IMG/VR virus record: IMGVR_UViG_3300021976_000031
Location: 1 to 45,317 of that record
Direction: 5' to 3' (one strand)
Source of the DNA: a virus
Length of the DNA: 45,317 nt
In this document: positions 25,114 through 33,360 of the stretch, piece by piece
How positions within the stretch are numbered: position 1 is the first letter of the stretch
Layout of the letters: the number at the start of each line of letters is the position of its first letter
Notes under the pieces: generated by a model
What the model saw: the letters and a program-made list of their open reading frames with translations, nothing else
What the model was told of the DNA's origin: nothing
Databases searched by the model: none
Position numbers and translations under genes: made by a program

Positions 25114-28100
25114 TGACTCTGCTGAAGACGGTTGGGTTTGAGCAGAGTTCTGCTCCTATCGGCAAGCGGATGACTGCCGTCCTGTCTGACGGCTCACTGC
25201 TGGTCGCCGTGGTGGACATGAACCAGGCAGCGATCACTGGGGACGGTGGAGACAGCACTGGCGTGCCGAAGCTGTACGTCTACCATTCGTTCGATCGACT
25301 GACCTTCGTACTCAAGGCCACAGTCAGTCTTGCGGCCTTGGCGAACCTGATCCCCTGCTCGATGGCGATCGATGCTTCCAACAACTTCCATTTCGTCTAC
25401 CGATTCAACACTGGTCAGATCCAGTACTTCAAGGGTACGTACGCGGCCGGTGGAGGCACGCCAACCTGGAGCGTCGGGTCGGCTGAGATGGTGGTCACCT
25501 TCCCAGGGACTTCCGGTCTGACTACGATCATGTACACTCGCCTCGACATCGACGTCCTGGGTACCTCCACGACCAACGCTGTCGTCACGGCGATTCTCAG
25601 TGATACGCGAGCGGGCAGCAAGAAGGTTGAGCTTCGCTGCTTCGTTCGCAACGACTCGAACGCCTGGATCGCACAGACCGCTCAGAACCTCGTCCCCAAC
25701 GACAGTGCCATGTCGTACTCAGAAGACGTCAGCGTGTCGGCAAACCAGACTGCATTCGCTGGCGACAACATGGCATACTTCGCTGTGAGTGCGCAGCGGA
25801 TCGGCAGCGCCAACAAGGACTACGGCGGCGTGGTCTACATGTTCAAGACTCTGAAGACCACTGGAGTCATGCAACGAGTCGACAACATCCACGCCTCGTA
25901 CGGCGCAGGCTATGGCGACATGATGCGCAAGTTCTGGATCTTCAACATCTCTGACAAACGCTGGGTGCTGACGGGAGTCATTGACGGAGGAGCCTGGACC
26001 GGGTACACCTACGTCTGGGACTGGAACACGACCACCAACCTGGCTACAACTGTAGTTCCACCGACTATCTCATCTGGCAATGGCTCCGTGAATAACACGA
26101 CGGTCAGCCGCAACAACTGGGTTACCTGCACGTACTCGCGAGGTACGAACACCTTTGCCTACTATTCTGTTGGGTCCTGGAAGAATCCACCCGTCACTCG
26201 AATCTTTTGCTTCGCAGGCAGGATCGACCTGACGCAGCAGAAGATCTTCTACCAGACTGGCAACCAGCAGTTCGCCAACAACTATGCTCCATCTGGCGCG
26301 CCACCGTCAGCCGTGTGGGGTGGAGCGCACCCTCGAAGCGTAGTCAACGGCACCCAGGCTGACATCGTAGCCTTCTGGTGGAAGGCCGGAACGACTGCCG
26401 TCTACCGCGTTGAAACTGTGTCGAAGCGCAAGGCGACCGCGCCAGTTGCCATCAAGCCTGCTACCGGGACGACAGTTAACACCGACAGGCCCGTCCTGTC
26501 GGCAACGATCACCTTCCCGGTTCCTTACCCGCCGTTCCGTCAGAAGAACCAGTGGCAGGTCGCGTCGGATTCGGGTTTCACTACCAACTCGAGAATCATC
26601 ACCGAGCCGGATACTGACTACCTCACCTGGCAGGTGACTCCACCGACTGTAAGTGAAGTGGTCGATGCACCCGGAGAGCTCTCGCAGGCACTCTGGTACG
26701 TCCGTTCTCGTACGATCGATGAGTATGGTGACATCGGCGCCTGGTCGACAGCTCAGAGCTTCACCGTAGCTCACCCACCGGTCGGCGGTAACCTCGCGCC
26801 CAACAACAACCAGATCATCATCTACGGAAGCTTCGGCCAGGTCAACTTCACCTGGAAGTTCAGCGACCCCTCGCCGTTCGATTTCCAGACGGCATACCAG
26901 ATCATCGTCGAGAACGCAGTCGATGGCTCTGTGGTGGCCGACACTGGCAAGGTTGCGTCGGTCCTGCTACTGGGCAACAACGATGGCTCAGGCGTAGTCA
27001 ACCTGCCATCCACCGCGAAGGATGTGCCTCTTCGCTGGAAGGTAGCGCTGTGGGATTCAGACGATGTCAAGGGTGCCAACTCTGCGTATTCGACTTTCTA
27101 TGTGACGGATGCGCCTGCCCCGACGATCACCTCGCCTGCGTTCAACGCAGTCTTGACCACTGGATCCCCGAACATCGCCTGGAACCCAGGACTGGCGGTA
27201 GGCAAGACTCAAGCAGCGTTTCGAGTCCTGATCACTACCGGCGACCTGACGACGTATGACACGAACTGGGCTGCAGGAGCCGACACCTCGTATATCATCC
27301 CGGCAGGGTTCTTGCGGAACGGTACTTCGTACACGGTCATCGTGTTCATTCGAGACAGCCTTGGTCTTGATGCATCGGTCCAGTCTCAGTTCTCCACCGC
27401 CTGGACGCCACCGGCCTCGCCGCAGAACCTGTCCATCGATCCCTCGCAACTTGACACACGAGGATTCATCTACGCCAGCCTCAATCCAGTAGGCTATGAC
27501 GTAGACTTCGTGGCGTTCAACCTGTACCGACGAGCCCTCGGATCTACGTCTTGGCAACTCGTTGTGCAGTGGACTGCGCCGAACGCTACGTATCTTGTGT
27601 ACCGCGACTTCCTGGTCGGCGCGAACCAGACCTATCAGTACACCGTAACACAGGTGGTTGAGAGGTTTGGCGATATCATCGAGTCCTCCCTGGAGGCTGG
27701 CAAGATCATTACGATCAAGTCATTGTCAACCTCTTACTGGTTGATTCATCCGACTGATCCTGCTGACCTCAGTATTCCGCTCTACCAGGTCGTGAGTGAT
27801 GACCCGACCGAGGAGTTCGAGCAGGAGAACTATCACCTGCTCAACCGTGGAACCAAGGTTGAGTACGGCGATCGCCTCGGCTACCAGGGCAGCCTGAGTG
27901 TGCATCTGCGTGACCGGTTCCTGACCGGCAAGGAGCGTACGAACTTCGTACTCAACCCTACACTTACGCGCAAGGACGCTGACTCGTCGGCTCCGTCGCG
28001 GTGGTCTACCTACCTGGCCGGTACGGTGGCAAGTATCCTGACTGGAATCGAATCGCCTGGTGTTCCCTCGCCGACCGGCAAGCTCGAGATCTGCAAGGTT

Positions 28101-28757
28101 GACATCCAGGACATCGGTCCTGCCACGTCGGCACGGGCGGGAGTCAAGACAACTGTACCCGTTCGAGACATTCGCGTAGAGCCGCTGTGGAATGGGTCGG
28201 CCTACGTGTCGTTTTGGGTTGCAGAGACCATCGATCCGTCACACGGAACCCACCTGCGGCTACGTACGCTCGATGCATCCGCCGCGCAGATCACGGATTC
28301 GGGCTACATCGCACCGAGTCTTCTCGAGACAAGCGTGTACGGCTGGAAGCGTTACGGCCTGAGCGTTGCTCTCGCCATAACAGTCACCGACATCGAGATC
28401 TCCATCGGAGTCAACGGCATCGGCGGGGCGACCACCAGCGACCAGACGCTACTCGTCGCCGGAGTACAGCTCGAGACTGGATCCTTCACTCCCTACTTCG
28501 ACGGCAATCAGTACGGCGGAGAATGGATTGCAACCCAGGATGACTCGGCGAGCCGTACGACCGGCTTCTACACTGCGCGCCAGCAGGCGAAGGCGCTCTC
28601 GACCCTGAAGAACGAGCGGAGCTTCCTATACCTCCGCAACCCCTTTGGTGACATCTGGAAGATCGCCCCTGGTAACATCGGAGGCGGACGCATTGCGGGC
28701 GTAGGAGTGTCGGAGTTCTCCGACATCACCATCCCGTACCAGGAGGTGGACTTCTAA
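25113..28757 (+). CDS. Minor tail protein with Fn3/Ig-like domains and a nested domain
   Basis: A 1214-residue protein overlapping the tape measure stop by one base. Residues 1-430 are beta-rich with recurring Trp/Asp-turn segments that could be a beta-propeller. About 440-865 are tandem Fn3/Ig-like domains (SQALWYVRSRTIDEYGDIG; YQYTVTQVV). The C-terminal tail domain starts with GYQGSLSVHLRD (about 925-937). It is interrupted at about 942-1151 by a jelly-roll-like module (NFVLNPTL to FDGNQYGGEW), then resumes with TARQQAKALSTLKNERSFLY and LRNPFGDIWKIAPG. The C-terminal domain looks like a baseplate/distal-tail attachment, and the other parts are likely surface- or sugar-binding. The stop overlaps the next ATG. 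Confidence 0.8.
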   Translation: MTLLKTVGFEQSSAPIGKRMTAVLSDGSLLVAVVDMNQAAITGDGGDSTGVPKLYVYHSFDRLTFVLKATVSLAALANLIPCSMAIDASNNFHFVYRFNTGQIQYFKGTYAAGGGTPTWSVGSAEMVVTFPGTSGLTTIMYTRLDIDVLGTSTTNAVVTAILSDTRAGSKKVELRCFVRNDSNAWIAQTAQNLVPNDSAMSYSEDVSVSANQTAFAGDNMAYFAVSAQRIGSANKDYGGVVYMFKTLKTTGVMQRVDNIHASYGAGYGDMMRKFWIFNISDKRWVLTGVIDGGAWTGYTYVWDWNTTTNLATTVVPPTISSGNGSVNNTTVSRNNWVTCTYSRGTNTFAYYSVGSWKNPPVTRIFCFAGRIDLTQQKIFYQTGNQQFANNYAPSGAPPSAVWGGAHPRSVVNGTQADIVAFWWKAGTTAVYRVETVSKRKATAPVAIKPATGTTVNTDRPVLSATITFPVPYPPFRQKNQWQVASDSGFTTNSRIITEPDTDYLTWQVTPPTVSEVVDAPGELSQALWYVRSRTIDEYGDIGAWSTAQSFTVAHPPVGGNLAPNNNQIIIYGSFGQVNFTWKFSDPSPFDFQTAYQIIVENAVDGSVVADTGKVASVLLLGNNDGSGVVNLPSTAKDVPLRWKVALWDSDDVKGANSAYSTFYVTDAPAPTITSPAFNAVLTTGSPNIAWNPGLAVGKTQAAFRVLITTGDLTTYDTNWAAGADTSYIIPAGFLRNGTSYTVIVFIRDSLGLDASVQSQFSTAWTPPASPQNLSIDPSQLDTRGFIYASLNPVGYDVDFVAFNLYRRALGSTSWQLVVQWTAPNATYLVYRDFLVGANQTYQYTVTQVVERFGDIIESSLEAGKIITIKSLSTSYWLIHPTDPADLSIPLYQVVSDDPTEEFEQENYHLLNRGTKVEYGDRLGYQGSLSVHLRDRFLTGKERTNFVLNPTLTRKDADSSAPSRWSTYLAGTVASILTGIESPGVPSPTGKLEICKVDIQDIGPATSARAGVKTTVPVRDIRVEPLWNGSAYVSFWVAETIDPSHGTHLRLRTLDASAAQITDSGYIAPSLLETSVYGWKRYGLSVALAITVTDIEISIGVNGIGGATTSDQTLLVAGVQLETGSFTPYFDGNQYGGEWIATQDDSASRTTGFYTARQQAKALSTLKNERSFLYLRNPFGDIWKIAPGNIGGGRIAGVGVSEFSDITIPYQEVDF

Positions 28758-30556
28758 TGCCGACAGTCAACCGGGATCTGCTAGACGCCGTCCTGGGCGG
28801 AACCACTTACGTCTCGCGGCGCGTGGAGATCTACGAGAAGGATGCCGAGACTCTGTGGCTCCCCTCGGATGATGTTCCGCGTGCTATCGGTGGGTCGATC
28901 TCGGTTGACTATTCCCGGGATGAACGGCGATCATTGGACCTAACCCTTGACAATAAGGATGGAGTCCTTCGCCATGACCCAACCGGATTCTGGTATGACA
29001 AGATCATCAAGACTTACCGTGGATTCAGGTATACGCGTCAGGACCGCCTACCGCGAGTGGCTCTTCTCTGGGACGAGACGGCCGACCTCCTACCACTACT
29101 CCGTACTTTCGGATACACTAACGTGGACACGTTCCCAGAATATACTGGGACAGACCCAAACCTATACCCGTATCTTAGCCAGGTCAAGGGATACGACATC
29201 GTCGTCGCAGGTATCACAACTGCTGGTAGGTCTGTGTATGGAGGCATCCTCGCCCTTGTTTTCAATGCGGGTACAAATGTCTTTTCGTATGGAGATAAGC
29301 TGGGCAACCACCTCGCAACCTACCCTGCGCCTTGGTATGGAGCTATCACTACAGTTGGATCTCCGGCTGCGAATCCCTTCCAGGCCAAGACGATCGGTGA
29401 CAATCGATTCCGTGCCGGATGGTCTGCCTGGACTGACAGTCACGCCATCTCCGGTGATCTCCTATCTGGAATCAGCAACCGGACAAAGAGCCTTGCAAGC
29501 TACCTTAGCGGAGCAACGCTTACGCACTCGGTAGTGGCCTACCAGTCCGACAGTGATACTCGGTGGTTCCACAACAACTTCAAAACCAGCTACAACGGGT
29601 CCATCAACGTCCAGCTCATGAACCTCACGAGCATTGGACTGGCGTGGGTCGAGGCGAAAGATAAGGTGTACGAATGGGAAACCCAGACCGGCGAGTTCAT
29701 GATCGACGACATCTCCGAAGCGCACTTCCCTACGCACCTACAGATCACGGGACGCGACTACACCAAGAAGCTCTTGAGCGCGAAGTTCTCGCAAGCTACC
29801 TCGTTCCCCCAGGGGTCCTCATTGGATGCGACAGTAAAGACGATCGCGACCAACGGCGGTATCAAGAAATTCAAGCTTGGCTCTGGTGGAATCCCGATTC
29901 AAGCCCTAGCGACTTTCGACCGGACGACTGCCCGGTGGGAAGGGTTGAAGAGTTTGTGCGACTCACACAATGTGGAATTATTCTTCAGCCCAGATGGGTT
30001 CCTTACTACCCGCCCGTTCCGCGATCCAGTACTCTCCCCCGCTGGCTTGGTGCTATCTGCCGACGCTTCTCGCGGTAACCTGGTCACCTACAGCAAGAAG
30101 TCTTCTAGCGCCAGGATCTACAACCAGGTTGTCGTTACCGGAGACAACCAGGACGATGCCAGTAATGGCGTGATCTACCAGGCGATTGCAGAGAACCACA
30201 ACCCTGCCTCGCCGACGAGTATCGAGAACCTCGGGCAGATCATCACGTACTTTTACACGTCTTCGTTCTTCACCTCGAACGAGCAGTGCCAGGCTACGGC
30301 TGATGCGATGCTGAAGATCAAGTCGCTCGAGGACTTCCAGCTAGGATTCTCGGCGGTCCTGTTCCCCTGGCTGGAGGGAGGCGAGGTGATCGACTTCCAG
30401 GATCCACGTCCAGGTGTAGACGAGCCGACGAGATTCTTGTTGATCAACTTCGATCTCCCCATGGCCCTCGGGCCGATGTCAGGCAGCGGTAAGCGAGTGA
30501 CGATCATCGGACAGTCGAACACGCCGGTTGACCAGGGCGACGAGGAGGCAGCATGA
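28757..30556 (+). CDS. Minor tail / baseplate hub protein with a Rossmann-like insert
   Basis: A 599-residue protein. The host fold begins with a beta-rich section (SISVDYSRDERRSLDLTLDN; GFWYDK; RGFRY) and continues after an insert with YEWETQTGEFMIDDISEAHF and ITGRDYTKK, the pattern of hub/minor tail proteins in actinophages. The insert at about residues 98-306 starts VALLWDETADLLPLLRTFGY and runs through YDIVVAGITTAG and NVFSYGDKLG. It reads as an alpha/beta Rossmann-type domain of the glutamine-amidotransferase or ThuA class, though no catalytic triad is evident. The inserted DNA looks less GC-biased at third positions than its flanks. Confidence 0.78.
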   Translation: MPTVNRDLLDAVLGGTTYVSRRVEIYEKDAETLWLPSDDVPRAIGGSISVDYSRDERRSLDLTLDNKDGVLRHDPTGFWYDKIIKTYRGFRYTRQDRLPRVALLWDETADLLPLLRTFGYTNVDTFPEYTGTDPNLYPYLSQVKGYDIVVAGITTAGRSVYGGILALVFNAGTNVFSYGDKLGNHLATYPAPWYGAITTVGSPAANPFQAKTIGDNRFRAGWSAWTDSHAISGDLLSGISNRTKSLASYLSGATLTHSVVAYQSDSDTRWFHNNFKTSYNGSINVQLMNLTSIGLAWVEAKDKVYEWETQTGEFMIDDISEAHFPTHLQITGRDYTKKLLSAKFSQATSFPQGSSLDATVKTIATNGGIKKFKLGSGGIPIQALATFDRTTARWEGLKSLCDSHNVELFFSPDGFLTTRPFRDPVLSPAGLVLSADASRGNLVTYSKKSSSARIYNQVVVTGDNQDDASNGVIYQAIAENHNPASPTSIENLGQIITYFYTSSFFTSNEQCQATADAMLKIKSLEDFQLGFSAVLFPWLEGGEVIDFQDPRPGVDEPTRFLLINFDLPMALGPMSGSGKRVTIIGQSNTPVDQGDEEAA

Positions 30557-31284
30557 GTCAGGGCCTTGGTACAATGAAGGCTGCAATGAGGATGCGCGAC
30601 ATCATCAGGACGGCAATCAGCGAGACCCTCAAGAAGATGGAGCCACAGCTTGGATCGGTCGTCTCGATCGATCGCGCCAACAGGGCTGCAACCGTTATCC
30701 TGAATGGCGACTCGGCTGCCATAGACGTCAAGATGTTTCGCAAGCAGCCTCTCGGGGTTGGCGACATTGTACAGGTGACCGGCGGTCCTGGAAAGTATGT
30801 CATCAGTGACGTGCTATCCACTTACGGCTGGGAGATGACACAGTGGATGCACCGACTTCAGATGAGCCTTACAGGCGGTGGAACAGTCGCCTTCGCTACC
30901 AACAACTTCACCTGGACTGTGCGGTTCTTGGCTATCTGCGTGGGTGATGGCCCTGTGTTCAACACTGAGTTCTCGTACTTTGCTATCGGCCCCTGCGTAG
31001 GAGGTGTACCGGTACCTCGATACAATTCCCCCGACCTCACTCCCTCCACCACCATTGCCAACGGGGTCACGATGGCCCAGTCGTACGAGGCACTGTATTA
31101 CGAATTGCCACTTGAGAATGCCCCCTCGTACGTGTTTGACGAGACACGATTTCGCCTTGTCGGATACAGTGGTGCCGAGAGGTTCGACGTGCCTGCTCAC
31201 TGGCTTATGGTTGCCGTCAAGAATGCCGATGCAAGCTCGGGTGAGATCCTCAAGATCATGAATGGAAAGATCATCACGGCCTAG
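30553..31284 (+). CDS. Minor tail protein with N-terminal OB-like fold
   Basis: A 243-residue protein whose ATG overlaps the hub stop by 4 bases. After a helical start, residues about 33-90 form a small beta-barrel-like domain (LGSVVSIDRANRAATVILNG; VGDIVQVTGGPGKYVI), similar to OB folds at the base of tail spikes. The C-terminal part is beta-rich and may be receptor-facing. It ends the first tail block. Confidence 0.7.
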   Translation: MSQGLGTMKAAMRMRDIIRTAISETLKKMEPQLGSVVSIDRANRAATVILNGDSAAIDVKMFRKQPLGVGDIVQVTGGPGKYVISDVLSTYGWEMTQWMHRLQMSLTGGGTVAFATNNFTWTVRFLAICVGDGPVFNTEFSYFAIGPCVGGVPVPRYNSPDLTPSTTIANGVTMAQSYEALYYELPLENAPSYVFDETRFRLVGYSGAERFDVPAHWLMVAVKNADASSGEILKIMNGKIITA

Positions 31285-31294
31285 CGGACAATGC

Positions 31295-31353
31295 TTGCCT
31301 GGCGGATCCTTTGTGTCTTATTGTGTGCGTGCCATATAAGGACACAAGGAGGT
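31295..31353 (+). promoter_or_regulatory. Putative lysis-region promoter and structured ribosome site
   Basis: A -35 TTGCCT (31295-31300) and a -10 TATTGT (31319-31324) are 18 bases apart in the gap between tail and lysis genes. A near-consensus AAGGAGG (31347-31353) serves the gene at 31357. Its first base is part of an inverted repeat TTGTGTC (31311-31317)/GACACAA (31341-31347), so leader folding may limit access to the ribosome site. Confidence 0.4.
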
Positions 31354-31356
31354 CCA

Positions 31357-31512
31357 ATGAGTGACACGCCCGATCCGCAAGTGTTGTACGATCCCGCAAC
31401 GGATCCTTTCGAGGACGAGGCCCCCAATGGGGAGCTGGCTGACTCGAGTCACATCGATGCTCCGTTCGTAGAGACGGAGGTGCAGGACGATGGCTCTGAA
31501 CTCGATCAGTAA
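31357..31512 (+). CDS. Small acidic protein before endolysin
   Basis: A 51-residue, strongly acidic protein (Asp/Glu/Pro-rich) starting at an ATG 3 bases after AAGGAGG, the best ribosome binding site in this region. A longer reading from 31291 would include the ribosome site itself and is rejected. The end overlaps the endolysin start by 23 bases. Function is unknown; it may couple or regulate lysis gene translation. Confidence 0.7.
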   Translation: MSDTPDPQVLYDPATDPFEDEAPNGELADSSHIDAPFVETEVQDDGSELDQ

Positions 31513-32173
31513 GGCGATCGCCAACTGCGTCCTGCAGATCAGGAAGCCCACGCCGGGCTGGAAGGGCCAGTGCCTCCGGTTCTGTCGGACGATGTACGGC
31601 ATCCCGATGAAGTACGGGAGTGCGATCCAGGCGTGGAACAACGCCAAGTTCAAGCACACTGGCGGAGTGCCCCCGCGTGGAGCCTTCGTCTTCTGGCGCA
31701 TCGGCCAGTACGGCCACATCGCCATCTCGGACGGGAACGGCTACTGCATCTCGACCGACATCAACGGTGCGGGCACTGTCGGCCGCGTCACGATCAGCAC
31801 GATCAAGTCGCGCTGGGGTGCGACCTACCTCGGCTGGACGGAAGACGTGAACGGCGTGCGCCTCGCGGAGTTCACTCCGAAGCCGAGCGACGTCAAGCCT
31901 CCAGCGAAGCCATACGTGGTCAGCCTGTCGGCTGCTCAGTATCACGCTGAGCACGGTACCGGGAAGTACAAGCCTGGCACCGGTGAGCAGGTCGCGACGA
32001 TCAAGAGCCGTCTCCTCAAGATGGGTCTCGGCAAGCCGGAGAACAGCTTCAAGACCGTCTACCAGCTCTGGCAGCGCCACCTCGGCTATGCTGGGACGAA
32101 GGCTGACGGCATCCCCGGCAAGATCACGCTGCAGGAGCTGGCCCGTCGCTCTAACTGGAAGGTCGTGGCCTGA
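31490..32173 (+). CDS. Endolysin (CHAP-type amidase/peptidase)
   Basis: A 227-residue peptidoglycan hydrolase. The N-terminal 130 residues resemble a CHAP-type domain: catalytic Cys at C28 in QCLRFCRTMYG, and PRGAFVFWRIGQYGHIAI with catalytic His H76. A Pro/Lys linker (about 130-145) leads to a C-terminal domain with YKPGTGEQVATIKSRLLKMG and DGIPGKITLQEL, the pattern of peptidoglycan-binding domains. It would cleave the host wall once the holin opens the membrane. There is no signal peptide, consistent with holin dependence. The stop overlaps the holin start. Confidence 0.85.
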   Translation: MALNSISKAIANCVLQIRKPTPGWKGQCLRFCRTMYGIPMKYGSAIQAWNNAKFKHTGGVPPRGAFVFWRIGQYGHIAISDGNGYCISTDINGAGTVGRVTISTIKSRWGATYLGWTEDVNGVRLAEFTPKPSDVKPPAKPYVVSLSAAQYHAEHGTGKYKPGTGEQVATIKSRLLKMGLGKPENSFKTVYQLWQRHLGYAGTKADGIPGKITLQELARRSNWKVVA

Positions 32174-32508
32174 TGGCCCTTCCAGAGCTCCCGTCGAGCA
32201 TGGTGAGTCAGTCGAAGCCGGTCGAGGTTCTCGGCTGGGTTGCGGCCGGAAGTACTGCTGTCGTCGGAGCGCTCGCTCTGATCGACGGCGTCCCGTCGTG
32301 GGTGGTCGCAGTGGTAGCGGCTGTCGGGATGGTCGCTACCAAGATGCTCAGCTACGCGACCACGAAGCAGGTCACACCCTGGAAGACCACGGTCTCCAAG
32401 GTGACTGACGACGGTCGCGTCATCGCGGGGCCTGCGGCCAACGAGGTAACGGCCGACGAGGTCAGTCTTCCAGTGGGTACTGTACTGGAGACTCCGCAAG
32501 CCGCGTAA
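32173..32508 (+). CDS. Holin with two transmembrane segments
   Basis: A 111-residue protein directly after the endolysin, overlapping its stop by one base. Two hydrophobic segments are visible (VLGWVAAGSTAVVGALALI, about 19-38, and WVVAVVAAVGMVATKMLSY, about 43-61), followed by a hydrophilic tail. Size, topology and position fit a holin that controls lysis timing. Confidence 0.8.
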   Translation: MALPELPSSMVSQSKPVEVLGWVAAGSTAVVGALALIDGVPSWVVAVVAAVGMVATKMLSYATTKQVTPWKTTVSKVTDDGRVIAGPAANEVTADEVSLPVGTVLETPQAA

Positions 32509-32567
32509 CACTCGACACGGGGACTGCCGTAGGGTGCACTTCATGATCATCAGGTTAGCGAGGATCT

Positions 32568-33032
32568 ATGTCTGCCGAGTCACACCCTGCCGGAAGTGTG
32601 CCTGAGTTCATGCCTTACAACAAGATTCTGCGTCCGCGTCCATTAGCCTCGCTAATGTATTTCCTCTACATGGGCGCGGGCGCAGCAGTCTTGTTTCTGA
32701 CATCGACCGGCATCCGAACACTTCTTGGCGACTTCGGTTTTGTCGTTTGGAATAGCTTTCTTTTCGGAGGTTCATTGATCTCTCTGTTCGGCACCCTGGT
32801 TGTCAAGAGGTACGCCATCGAGATCGTAGGCTACCCGTTCCTACTGTCAGCCATGGGCGTGTATGCTATCTACCTCTTTTCGCGCCTGGGTAGTTCGCAA
32901 CAGCCTGGGGCTGTTTTGTTCCTCTCCTTGGTCTTCGCAGCAGCTACCACTGGGCTAGTCGGAAGACTAGTAGAAGCTGGGAGGGTTGTTTTAATCCAGC
33001 GAAACTTCCGCCGAAGGACCGCCAATGAGTAA
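32568..33032 (+). CDS. Four-helix membrane protein in the lysis region
   Basis: A 154-residue protein with four hydrophobic segments: SLMYFLYMGAGAAVLFLT (about 28-45), FVVWNSFLFGGSLISLFGTL, VGYPFLLSAMGVYAIYLF and AVLFLSLVFAAATTGLVG. The C-terminus is basic. It overlaps the next gene by 8 bases. Its place after the holin suggests a second holin or accessory lysis protein; other membrane roles, such as superinfection exclusion, cannot be ruled out. Confidence 0.7.
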   Translation: MSAESHPAGSVPEFMPYNKILRPRPLASLMYFLYMGAGAAVLFLTSTGIRTLLGDFGFVVWNSFLFGGSLISLFGTLVVKRYAIEIVGYPFLLSAMGVYAIYLFSRLGSSQQPGAVLFLSLVFAAATTGLVGRLVEAGRVVLIQRNFRRRTANE

Positions 33033-33360
33033 TGTCGTCCTGATCGGGGGACTTGACAGCGTTACCGCCCTCATTACCGTTGTCATGACGCTGGGTGGCG
33101 GAACTGGTCTGTATGGAATCGTCCTTGCTGTTCGCGCCTGGCGGCGTGGTGACATCGAAGACGATGACAAGATCATCGTGAGATTGAACGCGGATAGCAA
33201 GGCTCAGAGGGTTCGCGCAAATGAAGCTGAAGCTGAACGAGACGAGAAGGCTCGCTTGGCGAATCTTCTGATGGAGCAAGCTGTCCGGTATCGCCTTCAG
33301 ATTATTGCCCTGGGAGGAACGCCTATGGACATGGAGGTTATGAGGAAGGAACTGCTATGA
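33025..33360 (+). CDS. One-TM protein with coiled coil (spanin/LysZ-like candidate)
   Basis: A 111-residue protein. One hydrophobic segment near the N-terminus (SVTALITVVMTLGGGTGLYG) is followed by basic residues (AWRRGD) and a charged, heptad-like helix (KAQRVRANEAEAERDEKARL). It overlaps both neighbours (8 and 4 bases). TM plus coiled coil after holin genes is a common lysis-accessory pattern, so a role in the final envelope step is plausible but unproven. Confidence 0.65.
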   Translation: MSNVVLIGGLDSVTALITVVMTLGGGTGLYGIVLAVRAWRRGDIEDDDKIIVRLNADSKAQRVRANEAEAERDEKARLANLLMEQAVRYRLQIIALGGTPMDMEVMRKELL

